Shown one piece after another: positions 1 through 10,771 of a DNA stretch of 64,000 bases. A model generated the notes under the pieces. That model did no database searches. It was not told where the DNA came from and saw only the letters and a program-made list of their open reading frames with translations. A program made the translations under genes and the position numbers. Location of the stretch: NCBI GenBank assembly GCA_030035585.1, contig CM057462.1, positions 66,870,734-66,934,733 on the forward strand, written 5' to 3'. This stretch comes from Dugong dugon. Its lineage: Eukaryota > Chordata > Mammalia > Sirenia > Dugongidae. Position 1 is the stretch's first letter. Each line of letters opens with the position of its first letter.

Positions 1-570
1 ACAAACAGGATAGCCATGGCATGGGGATGACCTTGGATTCTAAAACCCAAATGCTCACTGCTAACTGTCTAACTCCCAGTTAGTGGTAATTACTGTGAAA
101 AGCATGCGCTTGACAGTGGAGGGTGGAGATTTTGCCCAAGGCCTTACTCTGTCTCATACCTTCTCCACCCTCTTTCACACTACAGGCCTCAGTGCTTGTT
201 GGAAGGGCCCTCAGTGGCCATTCAGCCCTCCCTGTATACAACAGGAAACTGAGGCTCAGCTGGGGGCAGAGACTCCCAAAGGTTACCAAGCATTAATGAT
301 GGAGTCAGACTGGATGGTGGGACTCCCGTCTCCTGTTCAGTCACTCACAAGACATGGACTGTGCCAGGCACTGGGGACCAAAGATGACTCGCCTCAGCCC
401 CTGCCCTAGGGGACAAGCCTGACCCAGACAGTGTGGACATGGGTGGGGTAAGTGGCTCAGGAGGGATTGATTCGGTTTGGGGAGAGGAGTGGGGGAAGTC
501 TTCACAAGGAAGCTTGAGCTGCCAATGGAAGGCAGGGAAGTGTCAATTGAGGGCTTCTTGATGGTTATTG
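1..570. other. Single-copy-looking DNA, no gene seen
   Basis: Overlapping short ORFs occur on both strands with no recognisable protein similarity, so I treat them as chance. A weak minus-strand MIR-like stretch ('ggaaactgaggctcag' near 243) is the only repeat I can suspect. Confidence 0.5.
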
Positions 571-1845
571 TTAGGTGCCATCTAGTCGGTTCCAATTCAT
601 AGCCACCCTATGAACAACAGAACAAAATTCTGCCCAGTCCTGTGCCATCCTCGTAATTGTTGTCATGTTTAAACGCATTGTTGCAGCCACTGTGTCAATC
701 CATCTTATCAAGGGTCTTCCTCTTTTTTGCTGACCCTCTACTTAACCAAGCATGATGTCCTTCTCCAAGGACTGTTCCCCCATCCTGATAACATACTCAA
801 AGTATGCCAGACGAAAACTCACCATCCTCACTTCCAGGGAGCACTCTGGCTGTATTTCTTCCAAGACAGACTTGTTTGTCCTTCTTGCAGTCCATGGTAT
901 ATTCAATACTCTTGGCTCAGGTGCTTCTTAGTCATTGTTCTTGCAAAATTCTATTATGAGATCTTTGCCATCGTTTCTATCTCCAAGGCCATATTTTCCA
1001 ACTACTGATCCTTCTCCATTTTCCAACTTCCACATTTCAATCACCAGGAATTATCAATGCATCTTGATTGCATGTTTAATCAATTTCAGACTGCAGAAGT
1101 CAGTAAAAATCTTCAATTTCCTCATCTTTGGCCTTAGTAGTTGGTGCGTAAATTTGAATAATAGTTATATTAATTGGTCTTCCTTGCAGCCCTATAGATA
1201 TTATCCTAACACTGACAGCGTTATAATTCACGATAGATCTTGAAATGTTCTTTTTGACAACGAATGCAACACCATTCCTTTTCAATTTGTCATTCTGGCA
1301 GAGTAGACCATATGATTGTCTGATTCAAAATGGCCAGTACCAGTCCATTTTAGCTCACTAATGCCTCGGATATCGATCTTTATGTGTTCCATTCATTTTT
1401 GATGATTTCCAATTTTCCTAGATTCATACTTCATACTTTCCACATTCCAATTATTAATGGATGTTTGCAGCTGTTTCTTCACATTTTGAGTCACGCCACA
1501 TCAGCAAGTGAAGGTCCTGAAAGCTTGACTCCATTCATGTCATTAAGGTTGACTCTACTTTGAGAAGGCAGCTCTTCTCCAGTTGTATTTTGAGTGCCTT
1601 CCAACCTGAGAGGCTCATCTTCTGGCACTATTTATCAGACAATGTTCTACTGCTATTCATAAAGTTTTCACTGGCAAATTTTTTTCAGAAGCAGACTGCT
1701 AGGTCCTTCTTCTTAGTCTGTCTTAGTCTGGAAGCTCTGCTGAAACCTGTCCATCAAGGTGACCCTGCTGGTATTTGAAATACTGGTGGCATAGCTTCCA
1801 GTATCACAGCAACACACAAGCCACGACAGTACGGCAAACTGACAG
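571..1845 (-). mobile_element. RTE (BovB-like) LINE, internally deleted copy
   Basis: Bases 571 to about 920 match the 3' end of the full RTE copy at 7750-8097. Bases from about 940 to 1845 match its 5' third (10050 to about 11267). The central ~2 kb, which carries most of the reverse transcriptase, is absent. The low-coordinate edge has the 'attgttaggtgccat' tail and the high-coordinate edge the 5' 'gcaaactgacag' motif, so both element ends are present. A short remnant of the endonuclease region reads through 1100-1285 on the minus strand. The deletion junction lies around 920-940. No clear target-site duplication was found. The copy is non-functional; it was probably moved in this form or deleted after insertion. 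Confidence 0.85.
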
Positions 1846-2364
1846 ATGCATTTGAGACAACACAGAAATGGCAAAGGGTTAGGAGCTGGCCTCCCTGGCT
1901 CCTCACTCTCTTTGTCACCCTACTGTCCTCTAAACAACACCCTCTCAATGTCCTACATCGGCCACCAGGCTAGTTCTCCTCTTAGGCCACTTCTTTGCTC
2001 CTGAGGCCTTTTCCCCTCATTTCCTCACTTCCTTCTGAGCCCTGGCCTCCTTTCCATCACCTGGCACAGGAAATCTGACTCTTAATGGCTGCAGATCTCA
2101 CCCCATCTTACCCATGAAGCTCATGGTCTCCACTCCCTGGCTCATGCTCCTTCCTGACTTGCAGAACGTCAAGGTATCGTTTTACCCCTGCTGCCTCCCA
2201 ATTCTGTTCTCCTTGCTCTGGATCCTTCTGCAGCCATACACTACCCTCGTGCCCTTTCCCGACACTGTGTGAGGCCACACCCATCAGGCCTGGGGTGGGA
2301 CACTTTGTGGCTCATGTGTGCTGCCTGGTGTGGGACAGTCTCCTCTGAGTGGTGAGTGAAGAGA
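1846..2364. other. Unassigned DNA
   Basis: I see no repeat, exon or RNA gene here. Base composition is slightly C/T-rich on the plus strand. The short ORFs give no family resemblance. Confidence 0.4.
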
Positions 2365-2560
2365 CCAGTGCATTGGAATCGAGGCTCTACCATGTATACT
2401 AGCTGTGTGATCTTGGCCAGCCAGTTAACCTCTCTGAGCTTCAGTTTTCTCATCTGAACAAGGAGGCAATTATACCCACTCATAGGGTGGGATGAACAAG
2501 CTGACTGGCATGTACATGGCACAGCATTTGGCCCAGAGACAATGAGCAATAATCATTTGT
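2365..2560 (+). repeat. MIR SINE
   Basis: It contains the MIR core 'ctagctgtgtgatcttgg' followed by 'ttaacctctctgagcttcag' and a degenerate 3' part ending near 'gcacagcatttggcc'. This is an ancient mammalian-wide tRNA-derived SINE, heavily diverged. Confidence 0.8.
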
Positions 2561-3239
2561 TCAGTGAATGTACCAAGTGGGTTCTTGGCAAATGCTTCCA
2601 GCCATCCCCTCCTGTTCCCAGGGCCCAGGCTCGTGTTGGACATAGTCAATGGCCACTAAGTGTTGTAACGACTGATCACTTGTTGCCACTGGAGGGTGTT
2701 AAGCAGGGAAGTTATGGACCATGCCAGTGAATTAGAAAGACCCTACCTCAGGCTACCAGGGTGGAGAGTGGCTTAGGGAGGAGAACAAAGAAGCCAAGAT
2801 GTCAGAGGGGAGGTGGCCACCATTCTCCAAGGCAGAGGAGGTACAGGCCTGACAGAAGCTGGACAGGTGGGGTGGGAAGCAGGGAGCCAAACTAGAGACA
2901 CTCAGTAGCAGAATCAATGGCACCTGGTCTGGGAGGAGATTGGGGGTGGAGGAAGAATAGGGGAAAATATCCACAGGTTGCTGACATGGGGGTGTGGGTG
3001 GCTGCTGATGCCACCGGGTGAGATGTGGGATGCAGAAGAGAAAGCAAATTTAGGGCTGTGGGCTGTGGTAGTAAAAACGATGCAATGATGCATCTGGATT
3101 TTGGAGTACTTATGGAGACTTCAGGGTGAGTTGCTGTGGCACCAAATGCACCCCCTCTCCAGTATCAAGATATTGCCCCACCAACCTGCTCTCACAGTCT
3201 TGCCACCACCACGACAGCTAGTGAATACTTGCTAGTATC
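2561..3239. other. Unassigned DNA
   Basis: No gene or confident repeat is visible. ORFs up to 73 codons occur on both strands and look random. Confidence 0.4.
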
Positions 3240-3425
3240 ATGATGGCTCTCAAGCATTTTCTGGACTTCAACGCATTTAAACCTCCAAAAACTCTTTGCA
3301 GAAGGTACTATTATTATCCTATTTTACATATGAGAAGGCTGAGGCCCAGAGAGGTCACTCATTTGCGCAAGAAGTTACTGACAAAGCAGAAACTGTAGTC
3401 TGTTGCAAATAACTCCTATTGAGCA
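3240..3425 (-). repeat. MIR SINE
   Basis: Reverse-complement MIR hallmarks are seen: 'gaaggtactattattatcct', then 'gaggcccagagaggtcac' and a degenerate 'caagaagttactgacaaagc'. Confidence 0.75.
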
Positions 3426-3504
3426 TCAATTGAATGGGAGATTTTTCATATTTATAAGCATTTAGGACAGTGATGCATCATCAGAAATAGGTAAATGTTT
3501 GCTA

Positions 3505-3602
3505 CAGTGATGATGATGATGATGATGATGCTGGTGATGACGATGGTGATGTTTGTGATGGCGAGGAAGATGACGGTGATGATGGTGATGGTGATGTGGA
3601 GG
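3505..3602. repeat. GAT/GGTGAT microsatellite
   Basis: It begins with a pure (GAT) run of about eight units near 3508-3531. It then degrades into interrupted GGT-GAT and GAC-GAT units up to the 'gatgtggagg' edge. The pure block next to the degraded block suggests ongoing expansion at the left edge. Confidence 0.9.
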
Positions 3603-3609
3603 AGGCTTC

Positions 3610-3755
3610 ACTTCTCTAGTTTGATTTAATTCATTTGACAATGTTAGGAGGAAGATATTAGTGTTCCTTTAACTATGAGGAAGCTGAGTGGCAGTGATGT
3701 GGGAGTTTGTGGTGAGTGAGGAGCTGAACCCAGGTCACACAAACCGGCATCTTTC
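3610..3755 (-). repeat. MIR SINE, degraded
   Basis: The segment 'gaggaagctgagtggcag' followed by 'ctgaacccaggtcacac' matches the reverse-complement MIR layout but is strongly diverged. Confidence 0.55.
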
Positions 3756-4745
3756 CCATGCTTGCTTGCTCACTGCTCAAAATGAGCAGCTTCCAGGTCA
3801 GGCCCTGTCCAAATCCCTCCCCCAAATTAGCAACCTCCTATCACTTTGTCCTTCTCCTCCAAGAAGCTGACCTGCTGGGGCTCTCTTTCCGGGCTGGTCA
3901 TTTGGGATCCAGCCCTTGTCAGAGAATTAAACCCATCTCTGCCACTCCGCCAACACAAGGCAAGCTCCTTGACAGGCGAATGAAGGAAGTCTGTGCTGCT
4001 CCCCAGCCACCCACATGCTATCTAAATTCATCGCCAGACAAAGCCTTCTCTTTGTCTTGGTGCCTCCCTCCCTCCCTGTCATTCATGCTCTGGGAGATTT
4101 TGTTTCCAGTAAGTGGAGGCTGGAGAGAGAAGAAAGCAAGTAGGAGAAGGGGGGAAGAAAAAGAAAGAAGAGGGGAAAAAAAAAAAAAAAAGGCTACAAC
4201 ATTAAATCAGGCCCAAGATTTAGCTTCATCGTCAAACTGACAACTCATTAAAAAAAATTTGTAGGCTATGCAGGGGAGACACTCGCCTCTGAAGAGCCAC
4301 CTCTCTGTGCTCAATGAGGCAGCATCTACAGCCAGTGCCCGCTGGGAGCCCATGGTTATCACAGCAGCCCTCACTCTCTCACTCCGGAAGCAATCTGGAG
4401 TGTTCCAAAATTCTGATCCCGCCCTGCTTAGATGCAAGGAGTGCCCAGGCTTAATGCCTCCACCACAGCCATTCCCAAGAAATGGAAGAGTCCACTACCC
4501 AGTCTTCAGCTGGGTCCCCCATGGTGTTCAAAGAGCCTCTCCCTGCAGCAGAACCTGTGAAGGTATTTCTGTCGATGACATAACAGGCCAAAGTCCTGCT
4601 GCAAATCCCAAATGCTGGCTCCCCCTAAGAGAGACTGATGGGCCAGAAAGGATGGGGTCACAAGGATGGCAAGGCTCCTGTCTTTAGGAAGAGGGACATG
4701 GGCTCACTGCCCACCCATCTCCTCTCCCAAAGAAACAGACTGCCT
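3756..4745. other. Unassigned DNA with a purine tract
   Basis: A 160-codon ORF (3758-4240, plus) and a 139-codon ORF (4268-4687, plus) lie here. Neither shows a domain, signal peptide or periodic composition. The C-terminus of the first is simply the translated purine-rich tract at 4128-4193, a GA-rich stretch ending in 18 As. I regard both as chance. No repeat family is recognised outside the tract. Confidence 0.45.
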
Positions 4746-4749
4746 GGGT

Positions 4750-4990
4750 AGCACTGTGTTATCTAACCAGGGGCCTTGAGAAAAGTATCTGCTCTGGGCC
4801 TCAGTTACCCCATCTGTGACATAAGAAGGCTGAACTACACGCCCCCTTCCATGCCTCAAGTATATTTGTGAGCATTTACTACAAGCTGAGGCAGTACTAG
4901 GAACCCGGTCATACATTTACAGCTTCACTCAGCAAATATTCATTGATTCCCAGACCCCATACTGAATGCTGGGGGTGGGGGCGGGGGGAG
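4750..4990 (+). repeat. MIR-related fragment
   Basis: The phrase 'gggcctcagttaccccatct' followed by a purine-rich step resembles a MIR core. The downstream 'cactcagcaaatattcattg' resembles an L2/MIR edge. Both are weak. Confidence 0.5.
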
Positions 4991-5066
4991 ACACAGGGAA
5001 GTTCACTCGTGTTTCCTTGAGTCTAAAGGAAGAAACAGACGAAAAACAGTGGCCTAGTGTGTGGTT

Positions 5067-5275
5067 AAGGGCCTGGTGGTACAGTGGTTAAGCGTTTGTC
5101 TGCTAACTGAAAGGTTGGTGGTTCGAACCCACACCGCAGCTCTGTGGGAGAAAGACCTGGTGATCTGCTCTCATAAAGATTACAGCCTAGAAAACCCTAT
5201 GGGGCAGTTCTACTCTGTTACATGGGGTTGCTATGAGTTGGAATCAACTCATCCACAACCAACAAAAACAACAAC
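5067..5275 (+). mobile_element. AfroSINE, longer form
   Basis: The tRNA-like head has an A-box region 'tggtacagtggttaagcg' and a B-box region 'gttggtggttcgaaccc'. The body reads 'ggggcagttctactctg' and the RTE-like tail 'gctatgagttggaatcaact', ending in CAA-rich simple sequence. Near-identical flanks 'agtgtgtggttaa' (5056-5068) and 'agtgtgtgattag' (5276-5288) form a 13-bp target-site duplication, which fixes both element edges. Confidence 0.93.
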
Positions 5276-5288
5276 AGTGTGTGATTAG

Positions 5289-5584
5289 GGTGTAATAATG
5301 GCTCATACAGAGGTGTGAGGCCCAAACGAGGTGTTGAAGGACCAGAAGGAGTCCTGCTCTTTCCCCACACAGAGAGGCTGATGTTACTGGCCAAGGCCCT
5401 CTTTTGGCCCTAGGGCCGACTCCTCCAGGCTCCAGCTGCTCTCCCCTTCTCAGACCCCGTCTTCTCCCTGACTCAGCCTCCAGGCATCAGCCACAAACAC
5501 AGCGAGGCCTTCTCCACTCTTTTCTTTATCAGCTGGAAACCCCCTGTTCCCACCTCACCAGTGGAAATGTCCACTTATGAGTAC
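5289..5584. other. Unassigned DNA
   Basis: C-rich plus strand; no gene, repeat or RNA feature is recognised. Confidence 0.4.
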
Positions 5585-5775
5585 AGTGTTTTGGATCAGA
5601 TTGGCTTAGGGTCAAAGCCCAGATGTACCACTTAAAAACTATGTGTGGCCTAGAGTAAGATGCTTAACATATCTCTGCCTGATTATCTCGTCCCTACAAA
5701 GTGGGGAGAAGGGTTGTCTGGAGGGTTAACTAAGATGATGTCTGTGCAAGGAAGTGCTTAGCACCATGCTTTGGC
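5585..5775 (+). repeat. MIR SINE
   Basis: The MIR order is preserved: 'aaagcccagatgtaccac', 'ttaacatatctctgcctg', then a purine step and 'gtgcttagcaccatgc' at the 3' side. Confidence 0.7.
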
Positions 5776-6056
5776 ACACGCTCCTGCCATTCCCGATGCC
5801 TGGTATGCCCCCAACAGGCTCATTTTTCTTGGATGGCTCTTGTCATTCTTCATATCTCAGACAAGACCTCTACCTCTTCCATGAAGGGTGCCTGACTCTC
5901 TAAGACTGGGCTAGATTCATCCAGGTGTCCCCAAAAGCCCAACATACTCCTGTCCTTAGACTTATCATCCTGGACTGCAGTGGCCCATTGACACATCTGT
6001 TCTCACACTAGACTCTGAGTGTCTTAGAGTCTGGTTCATAGCAACTTATTTGCTCC
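5776..6056 (+). repeat. L2 LINE 3' end
   Basis: The 3' L2 signature is present: 'cctcttccatgaagggtgcc' followed, after a gap, by 'actagactctgagtgtctta'. The AfroSINE at 6059 adjoins its 3' side. Confidence 0.65.
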
Positions 6057-6058
6057 TA

Positions 6059-6230
6059 AAAACAAAACAAAACAAAATCCATTGCCCTTGAGTCGATTCC
6101 GACTCATAGTGACCCTACAGGACAGAGTAGAACTTCCCCATAGGGTTTCCAAGGGGCGCCTGGCGGAGTTGAACTGCCGATCTTTTGGTTAGCAGCCGTA
6201 GCTGTTAACTACTATGCCAGCAGGGTGTCC
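6059..6230 (-). mobile_element. AfroSINE, short form
   Basis: In reverse orientation it shows the CAAAA-rich tail, then 'gagtcgattccgactcatag', 'ccccatagggtttccaag' and the B-box complement 'ttgaactgccgatctttt'. It ends at 'agcagggtgtcc', the complement of the head. Confidence 0.92.
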
Positions 6231-6330
6231 ATTTTCTCCTTAGCATCCTCATTTTTCAGGATGAGAGGTTAAATGACTTGCCCAAGGTCACATAGCTAGT
6301 TAATGGAAGGTGGGGTACAGAACTCAGCCC
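6231..6330 (-). repeat. MIR SINE fragment
   Basis: It shows 'ttgcccaaggtcacatagct' with a flanking purine step. It begins where the AfroSINE ends, so the SINE probably landed in or beside it. Confidence 0.7.
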
Positions 6331-6554
6331 CAGCATTTGTGTACAACAGCTGAGTTTTAATAAGAGACGTCAACACCTTAACTCAAGGCCTTGGTGACCA
6401 TGAGGACCTCAAGCTCATGATAAAACTGGGGAGAGAGAGATTTTTGCAAAAGGGGCTCTTTATGGGGAAATGGCTTACAGGTTTGTGAGGATCTGTGGCC
6501 CTAAAATACAGTGGGAATCTTTAATCTGTCCTGGAACATCCCATATGGCAGGCC

Positions 6555-6700
6555 CCATGCTAGGATCTTTTCTACCCCTAATGTCACCATAATCCTGTGA
6601 AGAAGGATCTAGATACATGCCCATGTCTACAGAGGACTATGAAGCTCAGTCTTGATTTGCCCAAGGCCCTAGCTGGTAACAACTGAAATTCAAACTCAGC
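6555..6700 (-). repeat. MIR SINE, degraded
   Basis: It shows 'gccccatgctaggatctttt', a diverged middle, and 'gatttgcccaaggccctagc'. The neighbouring 6331-6554 and 6701-7380 hold no gene; the latter has only an A/T run at 7122-7148. Confidence 0.6.
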
Positions 6701-7269
6701 TTGGGCATCTCTTGGGAGTGCAGGATCCTCTTCCACCCTACTCTGGGCCAGCCCTGAGACGTGGGCTATCAAAGGAAGGGATGTCCCATTCAGAGTAGGC
6801 TGGCCCAGGTCTTTGCCCCCTTGAGAAGGACAGGCAAGGAAGAGCAAGTGGTGCAAGAGGGCTCAGGAGCAGGGCCCTTCCAGGGCCTCCCAACGTTGTT
6901 ATAGTGTCTTCCAAGACACACAAACACACTGCACAGGCCCCAAAGACTCTGCCAAGCCCTCAGACTTCACAGAAATCAAAGTCATTTTTGCTGGACCAGC
7001 TTTAGAACTGCTAAAGTCCTGGGTTTCTCAACCCAGGTGAGGGTCCACAGCATTGTGCTGGGTGTATGCGTTGCATCTTCTCAGAGCATCAATTCTGCTT
7101 GAAGATTTAGGGGAGAAAACTCTTTTTTTTAATTAAAAAAAAAAAAAAGGAACCCTGATATACTTTGGAGAAGAATATAAAATGTAGGAGGATGTTTTAC
7201 AGAAAATATAAAACTCCAAAGAAATTCATTTACCCTCCTCAGTGGAAATGTTTAAGAAGTTCTGAGCCC

Positions 7270-7345
7270 TTTTGTAAAGCAGAGAAAGAGACTGGAGTCC
7301 CCAAGGGTCAAGTGACATGCCTGAGGTCACACAGCTGACAGCACC
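7270..7345 (-). repeat. MIR core fragment
   Basis: It shows 'caagtgacatgcctgagg' followed by 'tcacacagctgaca', the reverse-complement MIR core. Confidence 0.55.
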
Positions 7346-7379
7346 AGGACTAGAAACTAGAACAGAAGCACCAGCATGC

Positions 7380-7565
7380 CCAGGTTGAAATCAGTGGCTT
7401 TGTGGTCAGACAGCCCTGGACTCCAGTCCAGACTCTGCTGCTTACTAATTGAACTACCTTGGGCTGGTCGATTCTCTTCCCTTAGTCTCAGTTTCCTCAT
7501 CAGCCAAATGGAGTAACACTGTTGCAGGAAGTGAGCTAATCCTGGAAGGATCTGTAGGCACGCCA
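7380..7565 (+). repeat. MIR SINE
   Basis: It shows 'agactctgctgcttacta' followed by a degenerate core and 'agtctcagtttcctcatc'. Orientation is clear. Confidence 0.75.
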
Positions 7566-7600
7566 CAAGGGTTCCTTCCCTGCTCTCTTCTGTCACTTAG

Positions 7601-7749
7601 AACGGTGTCTTAGATAGTGCTGTTGTAGCAGAAATATCACAAATGGGTGGCTTTAAAGAACAGAATTTTAATTTCTCAAAATTCAGGAGGCTAGAAGTCC
7701 AAATTCAGGGTGTGGCTCTAGGGAGAAGTTCTTGTCTGTTTCAGTTTCT
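7601..7749. repeat. Dispersed ~420-bp repeat, left piece, possibly an LTR
   Basis: It shares 'gtgtcttag', 'aggaggctagaagtccaaat' and 'attcagggtg' with copies at 20538-20957 and 35856-36185. The right half resumes at 11285. The full RTE element interrupts it. I cannot name the family with certainty; a retroviral (MaLR-type) LTR is one possibility. Confidence 0.7.
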
Positions 7750-7756
7750 GTTGTTG

Positions 7757-8149
7757 TTAGGTGCCATTGAGTCGGTTCTGATTCATAGTGACCCTGAGTA
7801 CAACAGAACAAAACATTGCCTGGTCGTGCACCATCCTCACAATTGTTACTACTTTTGAGTCCATTGTTGCAGCCACTGTGTCAGTCCATCTCATTGAGGG
7901 TCTCCCTCTTTTTTGATGCCCCTGTACTTTATCAAGCATGATGTCCTTCTCCAGGGACTGGTCCCTCCTAATAACACATCCAAAGTATATGAGATGAAGT
8001 CTCACCATCCTCGTTTCTAAGAAGCATTCTGGCTGTACATCTTCCAGGATAGATTTGTTCATTCTTCTGGCAATCCATGGTATAGTCGATGTTCTTAGCC
8101 AATGCCATAATTCAAAGGCATCAATTCTTCTTCGGTCTTCCTTATTCAT
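7757..8149 (-). pseudogene. RTE ORF, C-terminal part
   Basis: An open 130-codon stretch contains 'IRRDQSLEKDIMLDKVQG' followed by 'RGRPSMRWTDTV', the conserved tail region of BovB/RTE proteins. The same residues appear in the short fragments at 10481, 32176 and 45867. The stop codon falls in the 'cacctaac' tail, so the element has essentially no 3' UTR. The same bases recur as the AfroSINE tail. Confidence 0.88.
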
Positions 8150-8238
8150 TCTTCAACTTTCACATACATATGAGGTGAATGAAAACACCAGGGCTTGGAT
8201 TAGGCACACCTTAGTCCTCAAAGGGACATATTTGCTTT

Positions 8239-9451
8239 TTAACCCTTAAAAGAGGTCTTTTTGCAGCAGACTTGCCCAATGCAATACGTATGTCCTTTGA
8301 CTTTTTGACTGCTGCTTCTGTGGGCATTGATTGTGGATACAAGTAAAATGAAATCCTTGAAAACTTCAATATTTTGTCTATTTATCATGATGTTGCTTAT
8401 TGGTCCAGTTGTGAGGATTTTTGTTTTCTTTATGTTGAGGTGTAATCCATACTGAAGGCTGTAGTCTTTGATCTTCATCAGTAAGTGCTTCAAGTTATCC
8501 TCACTTTCAGCAAGTAAGGCTGTGACATCTGCATATCACAGGTTGTTAATGAGTCTTCCTCCAATCCTGATGCTGCGTTCTTCATATAGTCCAGTCTCCC
8601 AGATTATTTGCTCAGCATACAGATTGAATAAGTATGGTGAAAGGATATAACCCTGAAACACAACTTTCCTGATTTTAAACCATGCAGCATCCCCTTGTTC
8701 TGTTTGAAAATGCTTCTTGGTATATGTACAGGTTCTGCATGAGCACAATTAAGTGTTCTGGAATTCCCATTCTTTGAAATATCATCCATAATTTGTTATG
8801 ATCCACACAGTCGAACGCCTTTGCATAGTCGATAAAACACAGGTAAACAACTTTCTGGTATTCTCTGCATTCAGCCAAGATCCATCTGACATCAGCAATA
8901 ATATACCTCATTCCATATCCTCTTTTAAATCTGGCTTGAATTTCTGGCAGCTGTCTGTCGATGTACTATTGCAACCACTTTTGAGCGATCTTCAGCAAAA
9001 TTTTACTTGAGCGTGATATTAATGACGTTGTTCGATAATTTCCGCATTCTGTTGGATCACCTTTCTTTGGAATGGGCACAAATATGGATCTCTTCCAGTC
9101 AGTTGGCCAGGTAGCTGTCTTCCAAATTTCTTGGTATAGACACATAAGCACTTCCAGAGCTGCATCCGTTTGTTGAAACATCTCAGTTGGTATTCCATCA
9201 ATTCCTGGAGCCTTGTTTCTCGCCAATGCTTTCAATGCAGCTTGGACTTCTTCCTTCAGTACCATCTGTTCTTGATCATATGCTGCCTCCTGAAATGGTT
9301 GATCATCAACCATTCTTTTCAGTACAGTGACTCTGTGAATTTCTTCCATCTTCTTTTGATGCTTCCTGTGTCGTTCACAGAATCCGTCGATATTATAACT
9401 TGAGGCTTGAATATTTTCTTCAGTTCTTTCAGCTTGAAAAATGCCAAGCAT
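8239..9451 (-). pseudogene. RTE reverse transcriptase, broken
   Basis: The fragments in order are 'NKAPGIDGIPTEMF' and 'WKRSIFVPIPKKGDP' (8966-9451), 'FIDYAKAFDCVDHNKLW' (8675-8911), 'ILSPYLFNLYAE' (near 8640) and 'LKHLLMKIKDY' (8239-8493). These are the standard RT motifs. The catalytic YADD box reads YADV (8524-8535) and is directly preceded by a stop codon; several frame changes separate the pieces. Both the altered aspartate and the stops make the enzyme inactive. Confidence 0.92.
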
Positions 9452-9723
9452 ATTTTTCCCTTTTGGTTTTCTATCTCCAAGTCTTTGCAGATTTCATTAT
9501 CACATTTTACTTTGTCTTCTCAAGCCGCCCTTTGAAATCTTCTTTTCAGCTCTTTTACTTAATCATTTCTTCCATTTGCTTTAGCTACTCAATGTTCAAC
9601 AGCAAGTTTCAGAGTCTCTTCTGACACCCATTTTTGTCTTTTCTTTCTTTCCTGTCTTTTTAATGACCTTTTGCTTTCTTCATGTATGATGTCCTTGATG
9701 TCATCCCATAACTCTTCTGGTCT

Positions 9724-10463
9724 TCAGTCATTAGTGTTCAATGTGTCCAATCTATTCGTGAGATGGTCTCTAAATTCAGGTGGGATATACTCAAGGTTGT
9801 ACTTTGGTTCTCGTGGACTTGTTTTAACTTTCTTCAGCTTCAACTTGAACCTGCGTATGAGCAATTGATGGTCTATTCTGCTGTCAGCCCTGGCCTTGTT
9901 CTGACTGGTGATATTGAGCTTCTCCATCATCTCTTTCAACAGATGTAGTCTATCTGATTCCTGTGTATTCCATCTGGCAAGGTCCATGTGTATAGTCGCT
10001 GTTCATGTTGTTGGAAAGACGTATTTCCAATGAATAGGTAGCTGGTCTTGCAAAATTCTGTCTTGCTATCTCTGCCATCATTTCTATCACCAAGGCCATA
10101 TTTTCCAACTATTGATCCTTCTTTTTTGTTTCCACCTTTTGTACTCCAATCACCAGTAATCCTCAATGCATCTTGATTGCATGTTTGATCAATTTCAGAC
10201 TGCAAAAGTTGGTAAAAATCTTCAGTTTCTTCATCCTTAGCCTTAGTGGTTGGTTTGTAAATTTGAATAACAGTTGTATTAACTGGCCTTCCTTGTAGGC
10301 ATATGGATATCATCCTATCACTGACAGCATTGTACTTTAGAATAGATCTTGAAACGTTCTTTTTGACAATGAATGTGATGCCGTTCCTCTTCAATTTGTT
10401 ATTCCCAGCATGGTAGCCCATATGATTGTCTGATTCAAAATGGTCAATACCATCCCATTTCAT
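9724..10463 (-). pseudogene. RTE endonuclease domain, degraded
   Basis: The 175-codon open stretch at 9936-10463 contains 'ITGDWSTKGG', where the family normally has a GDWN or GDFN motif, so the catalytic asparagine is Ser. It also contains 'TWTLPDGIHRNQIDYI', the C-terminal APE-type motif. The next frame (9724-9987) carries a linker with 'NKARADSRIDHQLLI'. It is upstream of the RT, as expected for RTE. Confidence 0.88.
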
Positions 10464-10480
10464 CTCACTAATGTCTAGGA

Positions 10481-10771
10481 AGAAGTACAGTCAGAAGGCT
10501 CCTCAGAAGCAAGGATAGTGAGATTTCCTCACTTTGGACATGTTATCAGGAGGAACCAGTCCCTAGAGAAGGACATTATGCTTGGTAAAGTAGAGGGTCA
10601 GTGAAAAAGAGGAAGACCCTCAGTGAGATGGACTGACACAGTGGCTGCAACGATGGGCTCAAGCATGACAATGATTGTGAAGATGGTGCGAGACCGGGCA
10701 GTGTTTCTTTCTATTCTATATAGGGTCGCTATGAGTTGCGTCCAACTTGATGGCATCTAAACAATAACAAC
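10481..10771 (+). mobile_element. RTE 3' fragment nested in the RTE copy
   Basis: This 5'-truncated RTE copy lies on the opposite strand to its host. It contains 'aaggacattatgcttggtaa' and ends with the 'tggcatctaaacaataacaa' tail. Flanks 'aatgtctagga' (10470-10480) and 'aatgcctagga' (10772-10782) form an 11-bp duplication with one mismatch. The other copy (near 1360) shows uninterrupted sequence at the equivalent position. Confidence 0.93.

Noticed and set aside
3758-4240. 160-codon ORF as a candidate gene
   Set aside because: Its Lys/Arg/Glu-rich end is a translated purine tract and the rest has no domain or splice signals.
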